DNA from: CAWCUU01 sp963798855
GTDB lineage: Bacteria > Gemmatimonadota > Gemmatimonadetes > Longimicrobiales > RSA9
Direction: 5' to 3'
DNA length: 64,000 nt
Assembly: GCA_963798855.1 (NCBI GenBank)
Contig: CAWCUU010000003.1
Coordinates: forward strand, 558,001 to 622,000
Of this stretch, positions 1 through 8,345 are shown piece after piece. The position numbers and the translations under genes are program-made. The number at the start of each line of letters is the position of its first letter. Positions within the stretch are counted from its first letter, which is position 1. The notes beneath the pieces were generated by a model that was given only the letters and a program-made list of their open reading frames with translations, was not told the origin of the DNA and searched no databases.

Positions 1-2688
1 CAGGGCGGTCTCGCGCGCGCGGCGCTGCGTCTCACGCACCTTCTCGACCTCCTGGGCCGCGGGGCCGGTGCTCCGCAGCGAGTCGATCTGGCGGAAGACC
101 TCGGCGGTCAGCTCGTCGAGCCGATCGGGCGCCGCGCCGAAGTCGATGGCCAGCTCGTACTCCGGGCGCGGCTCGCGGACCGCGCCGCCGTCCACACTGA
201 CGCCATAGGTGCCGCCCATCCTCTCGCGCAGCACGTCGCGCAGCCGCAGGCGCAGCACGTCCGCGAGCGCAGCGAGCGCGTAGCGCGCGTCCGCGGAGTC
301 CGCCATCGGACCGTGAAAGACGATGCGGGTGCGCGCCTTCGGCTCGATGCCGCGCACGAGTCGCCGCCTGACGATGCCGTCGGGCGGCTCGATGCCGAGG
401 TCGCGCGCGTGCTCCTTCGCGCCGGCCGCCGGCAGCGAGGCGATCCAGCGCTCGACGAGAGGGCGAACGGAGTCGGGCGCGAAGCTGCCGACGAGGACGA
501 ACGTGAAGTCGCCTGCGTCGGCGAAGCGCTGCCGGTAGATGTCCAGGGAGCGGCCGAGGTCCATGCGCGCGAACCAGGAGCGGCTGATCGGCTCGCCGCG
601 CGGATCATGGTTCGTCATCAGGACCTGGACGCTGTCCTCGAAGACGGCCATCGGCTCCTTGTCCCGGTTCTCGACTGCGGCCTGCCAGCGCGAGCGGAGC
701 GAAGTGAACGCGGCGGAGTCCGCGCGCGGCGAGGTGAAGTAGAGGTAGGCGAGCTGGAACATCTCATCCAGGTCGCGCGGCGAGGCGCTGCCGCCGAGTC
801 CCTCCTCGCGGCCCGCGATGAACGGCGCGACGGAGACCGCCTTGCCCGCCAGCGCCTTCTCGAGCTCGACGCGACTGAAGCGGCCGACGCCGCCGTTCTG
901 GACGATGAAGCCTGCGGTCCCGCCCGGAACGTAGAGGCTGTCGGCAACGAGCGATGTGCCGCCGGGGCTGAACGCGCGCAGCAGCACCTGGTCCTGCTTG
1001 AAGTCGGTCGGGCGGAGCACGACGGTCGCGCCGTTCGAGAGCCGCCAGACCGTGGCGCCGAGGGTGTCAATGTGCTCCTCCGCGACGATGCGGCCGGGAG
1101 TCGGCGGCTGCGCGACGAGCGGCGCGTCGTTGACGCTGTCCTGGTAGGCCGCGACGTCGCGCGCCGCGATCGAATCGAAGGCCGCGAGCAGCGCGTCGGA
1201 CGTGGGCAGGTCCGCGCCCTCCGGCGCCTGCACCAGCACGACCCGGCCCGCCCGCGCCAGCCAGCGGTGCGAGAGGGAGTCGACCTCGGCCAGCGTGATC
1301 CCGGGCAGGAAGCGCTGGTAGAGCGCGTACTCCGCGGCGATCCCCGGGATGGGCTCGTCCGTGAGGAAGTTGCGGACGTACTCGTCGGCGAAGCTGGAGG
1401 ACTCGCTCTTCTCCCGCTCGGCGTAGGCGCGCTCCATCGAGCGCAGCACGTCGGCCTTCTCGCGCTGCAGCTCGCCGGCCGTGAAACCGTGGCGATACGC
1501 CCGCTCGGACTCGGTGAGCAGCGCGTCCAGACCGCGCAGCACACCACCGTCCGCCACTCCCGCCGCCATCACGTACGCGTCGGTCGTGCGCGTGAGCCCC
1601 GTATTGCCCGCATAGGCGCCGAGGAACGGCGGATCGGCCTCCTGCGTCAGCTCGTAGAGCCGCCGGTTCATCATGCCGTCCGCGAGCCCGGCGACGATCG
1701 AGCGGCGGTAGTCGCCGAGCGTCGAATCGGACGGAGCGGGGTGCTTGAAGTAGACGGAGACGGCGGACTGCGTCGCCTCGGGATCGGTCGCGATGGAGAC
1801 CAGCGTGCTGTCGTGGGGCGGGACGGGATAGCCCGGCCGGGACGCGGCGTGCGCCGGCACGGGGATGCGGCCGAAGTGATCGCGGATCAGGGCCTCGACG
1901 CGGTCCGGATCGAAGTCGCCGACCGCCACGACCGCCATCAGCTCCGGACGGTACCACGTCTGGTAGAAGCCGCGCAGAGCGGCAGGCGTCGCGGCCGCGA
2001 TGGTCGCCGTGTCCCCGATCGGAAGCCGCTCAGCATAGCGGGAGCCGTGGAACAGCACCGGGAACTGCTTCTTCTGGATCCGGGAGGAGGCGCCCTGCCC
2101 CAAGCGCCACTCCTCCATGACCACGCCCCGCTCCGACATCACCTGGGCGGAGTCGAACGCCTGTCCGTGCGCCCAGTCCTCCAGGATCTGGAAGCCCTTC
2201 TCGACGATCGGCGCGGAATCGGTGGGGATCGTGAGCTGGTAGACGGTCTCGTCGAAGGACGTGTAGGCGTTCAGGTCGGCGCCGAAGCGCATGCCGACCG
2301 ACTCGAGGTACGACACCAGCTCGTTCTTCGCGAAGTGCTCCGTGCCGTTGAACGCCATGTGCTCGACGAAATGGGCGAGCCCCCGCTGCGCGTCGGTCTC
2401 CAGGATCGAGCCGGCGTTCACGGCCAGCCGGAGCTCCGCGCGATTCTCCGGGCGGTGATTGACCTGGATGTAGTAGCGCAACCCGTTCGGCAGCGTGCCG
2501 ATCCGGATGGCGCTGTCCACGGGCAGCGTCGCGCTCAGGGGCCGTTCCTGGCCCGCCAGGGAGGAAGCGAGTCCGACTCCGAGTAGGACGAGCACCGGCA
2601 ACGAGGCGATTCGAAGGAGACGGCTCGAGGGTCGGTACCGCGTACGCGGAGGCGCCCAGTGCGGGCCGTGGTCGGGAAGCGAGTCCAT
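1..2688 (-). CDS. M16 family zinc peptidase (PqqL-like), 3' end cut by window edge
   Basis: Secreted or periplasmic zinc metallopeptidase of the insulinase family. The frame is open from an ATG at 2688 to base 1, giving 896 codons without a stop; family members of this type are about 930 residues, so only a short C-terminus is missing. A hydrophobic segment at residues 27-46 (around LPVLVLLGVG) is a signal peptide following an unusually long charged N-tip. The inverted zinc motif HFVEH is at residues 106-110 and a downstream acidic ligand lies in VVMEEW (191-192). The second, inactive half carries the usual M16 repeat. Only M1 gives an ATG ahead of the signal peptide, and no strong Shine-Dalgarno sequence is seen. 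The family and active site are clear from the motif; the substrate is unknown. Confidence 0.9.
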   Translation of the reverse strand, partial: MDSLPDHGPHWAPPRTRYRPSSRLLRIASLPVLVLLGVGLASSLAGQERPLSATLPVDSAIRIGTLPNGLRYYIQVNHRPENRAELRLAVNAGSILETDAQRGLAHFVEHMAFNGTEHFAKNELVSYLESVGMRFGADLNAYTSFDETVYQLTIPTDSAPIVEKGFQILEDWAHGQAFDSAQVMSERGVVMEEWRLGQGASSRIQKKQFPVLFHGSRYAERLPIGDTATIAAATPAALRGFYQTWYRPELMAVVAVGDFDPDRVEALIRDHFGRIPVPAHAASRPGYPVPPHDSTLVSIATDPEATQSAVSVYFKHPAPSDSTLGDYRRSIVAGLADGMMNRRLYELTQEADPPFLGAYAGNTGLTRTTDAYVMAAGVADGGVLRGLDALLTESERAYRHGFTAGELQREKADVLRSMERAYAEREKSESSSFADEYVRNFLTDEPIPGIAAEYALYQRFLPGITLAEVDSLSHRWLARAGRVVLVQAPEGADLPTSDALLAAFDSIAARDVAAYQDSVNDAPLVAQPPTPGRIVAEEHIDTLGATVWRLSNGATVVLRPTDFKQDQVLLRAFSPGGTSLVADSLYVPGGTAGFIVQNGGVGRFSRVELEKALAGKAVSVAPFIAGREEGLGGSASPRDLDEMFQLAYLYFTSPRADSAAFTSLRSRWQAAVENRDKEPMAVFEDSVQVLMTNHDPRGEPISRSWFARMDLGRSLDIYRQRFADAGDFTFVLVGSFAPDSVRPLVERWIASLPAAGAKEHARDLGIEPPDGIVRRRLVRGIEPKARTRIVFHGPMADSADARYALAALADVLRLRLRDVLRERMGGTYGVSVDGGAVREPRPEYELAIDFGAAPDRLDELTAEVFRQIDSLRSTGPAAQEVEKVRETQRRARETAL

Positions 2689-2789
2689 GGGTTCCGAGGA
2701 TGGCGGTACGTGCCGGGGGCGCAGGAGCGCCTCCTGGAAACGGCTGCAGTACCGTGGAGAGGACTCGAGGTTCCGGTGGCCGGCGGGGA

Positions 2790-3926
2790 TCAGCCGCCGC
2801 CGGCGTCCCGCTCGCGGGCGGAGCCGGTCGTCCCGGCTGCGGCGGCAGCGCGAGGCGCCGTCGAAGGACGGATCGACACGGAGGTGATCGGCGACGTCGC
2901 CTCCAGGCGCACCTTCAGCCGGAGCGGGGCCGGGCGCTCGGCGAACGCATAGCGTCCTTCGGCATCCACGCGCACGAGCGGTGGGCGGTGCATCCGCTCG
3001 AAGTAGTCGAAGCCTTCCTTCAGGTTCGTCCAGAGGGAGTACTCCGGCAGATCTGCGCCGTAGCTGGCGCGGAGCCAGCGCATGCCGTGGTCGTTCAGGC
3101 GAACGGGATAGATCGCGACCGGAACGGAGCGTCGTTTGCGGGGCGGCAGCTCGAGCACCAGGGCATACAGCTCCTCGATGCCCGGGTTCGTGATCGAGAC
3201 GCAGCCGATCGAGGCGCACCCCCCGTGGATGTAGATCGAGCCGCCGAGGTTCCCCTCCCCGCGACCGCGGATCCGGTCGGCCGGGTTCGGGTAGCTGACG
3301 TGCATGGAAAGGTCGTAGCGGCTGTCCGGATTGAGCCCATCGATCTCGTAGAAGCCCTCCGGTACCTGCCAGTCTCCCCTTCGCCGCTTCGGACCCGGTT
3401 TGCCGGATACCTCGCAGATCGGCAGCTCGCGGAGCTTCACGAACCGCTCCTGCATCGCTCCGCGCGCCCACACCTCCAGCACCTTCTCCTGCTTGAAGAC
3501 CCGCAGATACAGCTCGTCCAGGTTCGTCACCCCCGCTCGCCGCAAGGCGCCGCGCACCCGTGGCCGGTAGCGCGCGATGGCCGCGCGCACCCGATGGCCC
3601 GCCAGGTCCGCATCCCGGCCGAGGGGCGACCCGGCCAATGCGAGCCGGACCGGATCGGTGAGAGGCTCCGGTCCCCCGGCCGGCGCGGGCAGATACTCCC
3701 CCGCTTCATCGAGCCATGCCGAAGGCAGCGGCGCCCACGCCGGCCGCTTCGCGCTCACCGACATGCCCGTCGTCGCGTGCCGATCGGCCGGCGAGGCGCC
3801 GGGCCTCGCCCGATTACGCTTCGCATCGATTCGGGCGGCAGGCGCGTAGAGCGCCGCGCCCGAGCACACCGTGGCGATCAGCAGGATGAGCTGGGCGGGC
3901 CTTGCCTGACGCTTGAGCTGTATCAT
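2790..3926 (-). CDS. YafK/DpaA-like L,D-transpeptidase-fold protein (copy 1)
   Basis: Cell-wall enzyme of the YkuD fold, 378 residues. Residues 10-30 form a signal anchor. The YkuD domain spans about 135-300 with the block HGGCASIGC at 234-242; His234 and Cys242 are the expected catalytic pair. The preceding SGKPGPKRRRGDWQVPEGFY segment matches the YafK/DpaA branch, whose E. coli member removes Lpp from peptidoglycan rather than making crosslinks. The tail after residue 340 is Ala/Arg/Ser-rich. A paralogue lies directly upstream on the same strand, so this looks like a tandem duplication. Whether it makes or breaks murein links cannot be read from the sequence. Confidence 0.88.
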   Translation of the reverse strand: MIQLKRQARPAQLILLIATVCSGAALYAPAARIDAKRNRARPGASPADRHATTGMSVSAKRPAWAPLPSAWLDEAGEYLPAPAGGPEPLTDPVRLALAGSPLGRDADLAGHRVRAAIARYRPRVRGALRRAGVTNLDELYLRVFKQEKVLEVWARGAMQERFVKLRELPICEVSGKPGPKRRRGDWQVPEGFYEIDGLNPDSRYDLSMHVSYPNPADRIRGRGEGNLGGSIYIHGGCASIGCVSITNPGIEELYALVLELPPRKRRSVPVAIYPVRLNDHGMRWLRASYGADLPEYSLWTNLKEGFDYFERMHRPPLVRVDAEGRYAFAERPAPLRLKVRLEATSPITSVSIRPSTAPRAAAAAGTTGSARERDAGGG

Positions 3927-4120
3927 CCGGGGAAATCGGGCTCGTCGTAGACCGCGGGCGGAGCATGCGTCTACGAGATCCGTGCCGCGGTCGAAAACCC
4001 GCTAGCCGCCACGATTTTCGTTCCGGCGGAGGAGGAGCGGATGGAAAGAATTAGCGGAGGCCCTGAAAGTTTTTGCCGCCGGGCCGAGCGTCCTGTCCCG
4101 GCCGCACACGCTCCTTCGCC

Positions 4121-5404
4121 TCAGCCCGCGCCGTTGCCTCCAAGCGCGCTGTCGGCCGCGGCTGCTGCCGGCTTCCCCGCCGCCCCACCGCTCGTCGAGG
4201 ATACCGGCGCGACCCGCGTGAGGCTCGTGATCGGCGTCGTGGTCTTCAGGCGCAGCCCCGTGTGCGGCGGAGCGGGACGCTCGGCGAACGCATAGCGCCC
4301 GTTCGGATCCACGCGCACGATCGGTGGACGGTGCGTGCGCTCGAAGAAGTCGAAGCCTTCCTTCAGGTTCATCCAGAATGGGTAGTCGGGCAGGCCCGAG
4401 CCGTAGCTCGAGCGGAGCCAGCGAATGCCCTTGTCGTTCAGGCGTACCGGATAGATCGCGATCGGAACCGAACGCCGGCGCCCCGCCGGCAGCTGCAGGA
4501 ACATCGTGTACAGCTCCTCGATGCCCTGGTTCGTGATCGCCACGCAGCCGATCGATGCACAGCCGCCGTGCACGAAGATGTCGCCGCCCAGACGTCTCTC
4601 GCCGTGGCTGCGGATTCGATCGGCACGGTTCGGGTAGCTGACGTGCATGGAGAGGTGGAACTGGCTCGTGGGGTTGAGAGCGTTCACCTGGTAGAAGCCT
4701 TCCGGCACCTGCCAATCGCCCTCGCGCCGCTTCGGCCCGAGCCGCCCCGAGACCTCGCACACCGGAAACTCCCGCACCTTCACGAAGCGCTCCTGCATCG
4801 CCCCGCGAGCCCACACCTCCAGGATCTTGTCCTGCTTGAACACCCGGAGGTACAGCTCCTCCAGCTGCATCACCCCCGCACTCCGGAGCGCGGAGCGCAC
4901 GCCCGCCTGATGGTGACTCAACGCGATGCGCACGCGCGGAAACGCGAGCTCCGCATCCGACGCGCTCAGCGTCCGCACGGCCGCGCGACCGATCCGGCCT
5001 CCGAGTCCACGCCGGGATTCATCCACGAGGGTCCGCCGCGGAGCCAGCCGCTCGCCCGTCTCGTTCGCGCGCACGGTCGCTCCGGCCACCCGATCGGACC
5101 CTCGCGACTCCTCGGGCACGGGCCGCCACGGAGCCCGCGCTCGCCCCGCCGCTCCACCACCCGTGGACTCGATCCACGTGGACAGCGGCCGCGGGCGGAG
5201 CGGACGCTCGGCTCGCACAGACACGAACGACGGCTCGGTCAGTCGCGCCGCAGGCAGCGCCGCATCACTCTCAGCCACATCGACGCGCCTGCGCACCGAG
5301 TCGATTCGGTCGGCCGGCACGTAGGCGGCCAACCCCGAGGCGACCGTGACGGTCATCACAATGATATGGGCGAGCTTCGCCTGGCGCTTCGTAATATCTG
5401 TCAT
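4121..5404 (-). CDS. YafK/DpaA-like L,D-transpeptidase-fold protein (copy 2)
   Basis: Tandem paralogue of the downstream gene, 427 residues. I chose the ATG at 5404 (protein begins MTDITKRQAK) because AGGAG lies 9 nt upstream and the N-terminus then aligns with copy 1; the frame stays open to 5488. A signal anchor occupies residues 11-29. The catalytic block HGGCASIGC is at 279-287 with Cys287. The catalytic domains are closely similar, but the linker between membrane anchor and catalytic domain (residues 40-165) is longer than in copy 1 and unrelated to it, which suggests different reach or partners. Function is inferred from the fold; the DpaA-like substrate is an extrapolation. Confidence 0.88.
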   Translation of the reverse strand: MTDITKRQAKLAHIIVMTVTVASGLAAYVPADRIDSVRRRVDVAESDAALPAARLTEPSFVSVRAERPLRPRPLSTWIESTGGGAAGRARAPWRPVPEESRGSDRVAGATVRANETGERLAPRRTLVDESRRGLGGRIGRAAVRTLSASDAELAFPRVRIALSHHQAGVRSALRSAGVMQLEELYLRVFKQDKILEVWARGAMQERFVKVREFPVCEVSGRLGPKRREGDWQVPEGFYQVNALNPTSQFHLSMHVSYPNRADRIRSHGERRLGGDIFVHGGCASIGCVAITNQGIEELYTMFLQLPAGRRRSVPIAIYPVRLNDKGIRWLRSSYGSGLPDYPFWMNLKEGFDFFERTHRPPIVRVDPNGRYAFAERPAPPHTGLRLKTTTPITSLTRVAPVSSTSGGAAGKPAAAAADSALGGNGAG

Positions 5405-5589
5405 GGGCATGGGCTCCTGGTGCACCCGGGCGGGCGCGACGGGCTTCGAGTTCCATGCCGCGATCGCAACTCCGTGAAACGGCGTCATTTCGCCGTGGCA
5501 CGGCGGCGCGGAGGATGGAAAGAAGTAGTGGTTTTCGGGAAACCTTTGGCCCGCCGGCGACGTTTGTTTCCGCCGGCGGGACCGCCGTT

Positions 5590-6987
5590 TCAGCGGGTCG
5601 AAGCGGCGCGCGGAAGCGCCGCAGGGAGGTCCGCGACGACATAGGCCATGACCGCCATCGTCGCGACGCAGAGCGCGACGTCGTGCGGGTCGAGCTTGTC
5701 GAGCGTGTCCGCGTTCGTGTGGTGGTACCAGAAGTAGCGGGTGCCGTCCACGTTCAACCCCATTCCGGGCACGCCTTCCCTCATCAGCGGTGCGATGTCG
5801 GCGCCGCCGCCACCGCGAACGATCTGGTTCGCGTCGATGCGCTGGAGCAGCGACCCAATGGCCTGCACGGTCGAGAGCGCCTCGTCGCTACCGGTGAAGC
5901 CGAAGCCACGGGGCGCGAAGACGCCATCGTCGGATTCGATGGCGAGTACGTGGCCGGCGAGGCTGCCGTCGCCGGCGACGGCGTCGGCGTACGCTCGACC
6001 TCCCGTTCCGGACTGCTCCTCGTTCGTCCACAGCACCACGCGCACGGTTCGCCGGGGTCGGAGGCCGAGGCGCTTCATCAGGCGGAGCGCCTCCCAGGAG
6101 ACTACGGCGCCGCCGCCATCGTCCATCGCGCCCTGGCCGACGTCCCAGGAGTCAATGTGGCCGCCGAGCACGACGACCTCGTCGGGCCGCTCACTGCCGC
6201 GGATCTCGGCGACGATGTCGCGCGAGGGCACGTCCGGGAGCGTCCGCGCGCCCATTGTCAGGTGCACGACGGGGATGATGCCGCGCTCCTGCATGCGGTG
6301 CAGCATCATGACGTCCTCGACGGTCAGCGCGGCGTGCGGGATACGGCGCGTCGCGGAGTCGTAGCGCATCTCACCGGTGTGGGGCAGGTTCATCGAGAAG
6401 GGCGTGACGGAGCGGATCAGACTCGCGACGGCGCCCAACTTCGCGGCCTCGATCGCGCCCTGCCCGCGGTAGCGTACGGTCTCGCCGTAGCTGGTGAAGG
6501 GCACGTCGTAGACGACGATCCTGCCTGCGGCCTCCGCCGCGTGCGCCTCGAGGTCGTCGAAGCTTCCGACGACCAGGATCGGCGCGGTGACGCCCTCGTC
6601 CGAAGTGCCGACGCTGCCGCCGAGTCCGAGCATCTCGAGCTTCTTCGCGCGCGGCTCGACCAGCTCCGCGGACTCCTGCCCCCGCACCCAGTGCGGCACC
6701 ATGACGGGGAGCGTGTGCACGTTCTCGAGGCTGTCCCGTCGCATCTCGCCGACGACCCAGTCGATCGCGTGCTCGAGTGCCGTCGAGCCGGCGATTCGCG
6801 AGCCGAAGGTGTCCACGAGGTAGCCCAGGCGATCGTACGCCGAGCTGTCCGAGACGGCCGCATCGATCATCCGGTCGGCGACGGGGCCGTACGTCGCGGC
6901 GATCGCCGCCGAGTCCGGTCCGCCCTGGGCGGCGAGGGGCAACAATGTCAGCAGCGTCAGGAGTGAAGTCAGAAGGGGGATCCGCAT
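5590..6987 (-). CDS. Secreted M28 family zinc peptidase (carboxypeptidase Q/PGCP-like)
   Basis: Exopeptidase with two zinc ions, 465 residues from the ATG at 6987, which places a signal peptide (PLLTSLLTLLTLLPLAAQGG) at the N-terminus; upstream in-frame ATGs at 7020 and 7035 would add a non-signal leader. A PA-like insert occupies about residues 120-250. Metal ligands are visible in order: GGHIDSWD (His277, Asp279), MDDGGG (289-290), TNEEQ (323-324), IESDDG (353-354) and YHHTNADTLD near the end. This is the full M28 ligand set, so the enzyme should be active. It is transcribed divergently from the TolB-like/amidase pair and likely belongs to the same peptide-scavenging lifestyle as the S9 and M16 enzymes in this window. 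Confidence 0.9.
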   Translation of the reverse strand: MRIPLLTSLLTLLTLLPLAAQGGPDSAAIAATYGPVADRMIDAAVSDSSAYDRLGYLVDTFGSRIAGSTALEHAIDWVVGEMRRDSLENVHTLPVMVPHWVRGQESAELVEPRAKKLEMLGLGGSVGTSDEGVTAPILVVGSFDDLEAHAAEAAGRIVVYDVPFTSYGETVRYRGQGAIEAAKLGAVASLIRSVTPFSMNLPHTGEMRYDSATRRIPHAALTVEDVMMLHRMQERGIIPVVHLTMGARTLPDVPSRDIVAEIRGSERPDEVVVLGGHIDSWDVGQGAMDDGGGAVVSWEALRLMKRLGLRPRRTVRVVLWTNEEQSGTGGRAYADAVAGDGSLAGHVLAIESDDGVFAPRGFGFTGSDEALSTVQAIGSLLQRIDANQIVRGGGGADIAPLMREGVPGMGLNVDGTRYFWYHHTNADTLDKLDPHDVALCVATMAVMAYVVADLPAALPRAASTR

Positions 6988-7409
6988 GGAAGCACGCGGG
7001 CTGAAGAGTGGATCAGACATGGCGATTCGGGACATGGCTATCCGGGTCGCGCCGGCGGGCCGCGCCCGCCGACCACCGCTCACCAGCGTATGGGGCTCTG
7101 TTCGCGGGAAATGTTGATACATGCGAGAACGGGTTCGGGGCGAAGCGAGTCTCGTCCGACCGATATCCAACCAGAGTCTACAGTACGGCGCTCTCCACAG
7201 AAACTGCCGTGGACGCCCCGTCTGCCCCCGTGCGACGTTGGCGTGCATGGACCGTGGACCTCGCCGAGGCGCGTTCGCTGCTCGTGCCGGCACCCTCCGG
7301 ATCGCGTGGCGCCGAGCTGAAGCGCCCGCTGGCATCGACTCCCATCCCCGCCTAACTTCTCACGCCCGGCCGCCCGGCCGCAACGGACCCGCCCGAATCA
7401 GGAGCTAGC
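6988..7409. other. Divergent intergenic region
   Basis: This 422-bp gap separates the divergent M28 peptidase and TolB-like genes and must hold both promoters. It contains somewhat more A+T than its surroundings around 7105-7200, but I found no convincing paired -35/-10 boxes, repeats or small genes. The peptidase frame remains open through most of it without protein-like character. Confidence 0.5.
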
Positions 7410-8345
7410 ATGAACGCGATGCGGCTCGCGGCGAGCTCGCCTCTCTTCGCGCTCGCGCTCGTCCCGGCCCTGGCCCTCGCGCAGCCGCAAGCGGCGCGTG
7501 CGCAGGACGCGAGCGACATCTACCTGGCCCCGCTCAACCTCGCCGACTCAATGCCGCACCTCGGCGCTCCCGTTCGCGTCACCAACCGTGACGGCTACGA
7601 CAATCAGCCCTCCTTCACCCCGGATGGCCGGGCGCTGCTGTACACGTCGATCGACTCGGCGGGCCAGGCGGACATCTTCCGCTACGACATCGCGACGCGG
7701 GCGTCGAAGCGACTCACCCGGACCTCGCCGGAGAGCGAGTACTCGGCTGGCGCGATGGCGGACGGCACGCGCTTCTCCGTCGTGCGGGTGGAGGCCGATT
7801 CGACGCAGCGGCTGTGGAGCTTCGATCTCGCGAGCGGCGGCGATGCCCGCCTCGTCCTGCCGGGCGTGAAGCCGGTCGGCTACTACGCCTGGGGCGACGA
7901 CCACACGCTCGTCCTCTTCGTGCTCGGTGACCCGGCGACGCTGCAGGTCGTCGATGCCCGCGCCGGCGGCGCGCCGCGCGTCGTCGCGCGGGATGTCGGG
8001 CGCTCGATCCAGAAGGTGCCGGGGCAACACGCCGTCTCGTTCGTCCAGCACGAGGCCGACAGCACCTCGGCCGTCGCGCTGCTCGACCTGGACGACGGCG
8101 GTGTCGACGCGCTCGTCGCGACGCTGCCCGGCGGCGACTTCCACGCCTGGACTCCGGACGGCACGCTGCTCATGGCGTCCGGCTCCGCGCTGTATGCCTG
8201 GCGTCCGGGCTTCGCGGCGTGGCGACAGGTCGCCGATCTCGGGCCCGCACTCGCCGGCATCACGCGCATCGCCGTCGCACCCAATGGACGCAGCATCGCC
8301 CTCGTCGCCGCACACAAGCCCACGATGACAGGAGCCGATCAATGA
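7410..8345 (+). CDS. Secreted TolB-like beta-propeller (PD40) protein
   Basis: 311 residues starting at an ATG with AGGAG 6 nt upstream. Residues 1-31 are a signal peptide ending near AQPQAARAQ. The mature part carries repeated PD40/WD40-like blades: QPSFTPDGRALLYTS, ADIFRYDIATR, HAWTPDGTLLMASG, AVAPNGRSIALVA. It lacks any catalytic domain, so it probably binds a ligand or partner in the periplasm or outside the cell. Its stop codon overlaps the start of the downstream amidase gene (ATGA), so the two are translationally coupled and probably work together. Confidence 0.8.
   Translation: MNAMRLAASSPLFALALVPALALAQPQAARAQDASDIYLAPLNLADSMPHLGAPVRVTNRDGYDNQPSFTPDGRALLYTSIDSAGQADIFRYDIATRASKRLTRTSPESEYSAGAMADGTRFSVVRVEADSTQRLWSFDLASGGDARLVLPGVKPVGYYAWGDDHTLVLFVLGDPATLQVVDARAGGAPRVVARDVGRSIQKVPGQHAVSFVQHEADSTSAVALLDLDDGGVDALVATLPGGDFHAWTPDGTLLMASGSALYAWRPGFAAWRQVADLGPALAGITRIAVAPNGRSIALVAAHKPTMTGADQ

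Noticed and set aside
313..2586. A 757-codon open frame on the plus strand opposite the M16 peptidase
   Set aside because: It is rich in Arg/Asp/Val and shows no domain or signal. The minus strand holds a clear zinc peptidase, and high G+C makes long antisense frames common. The same reasoning removes similar frames opposite ActC, ActF, the flavin oxidase, the ClC genes and UvrD.
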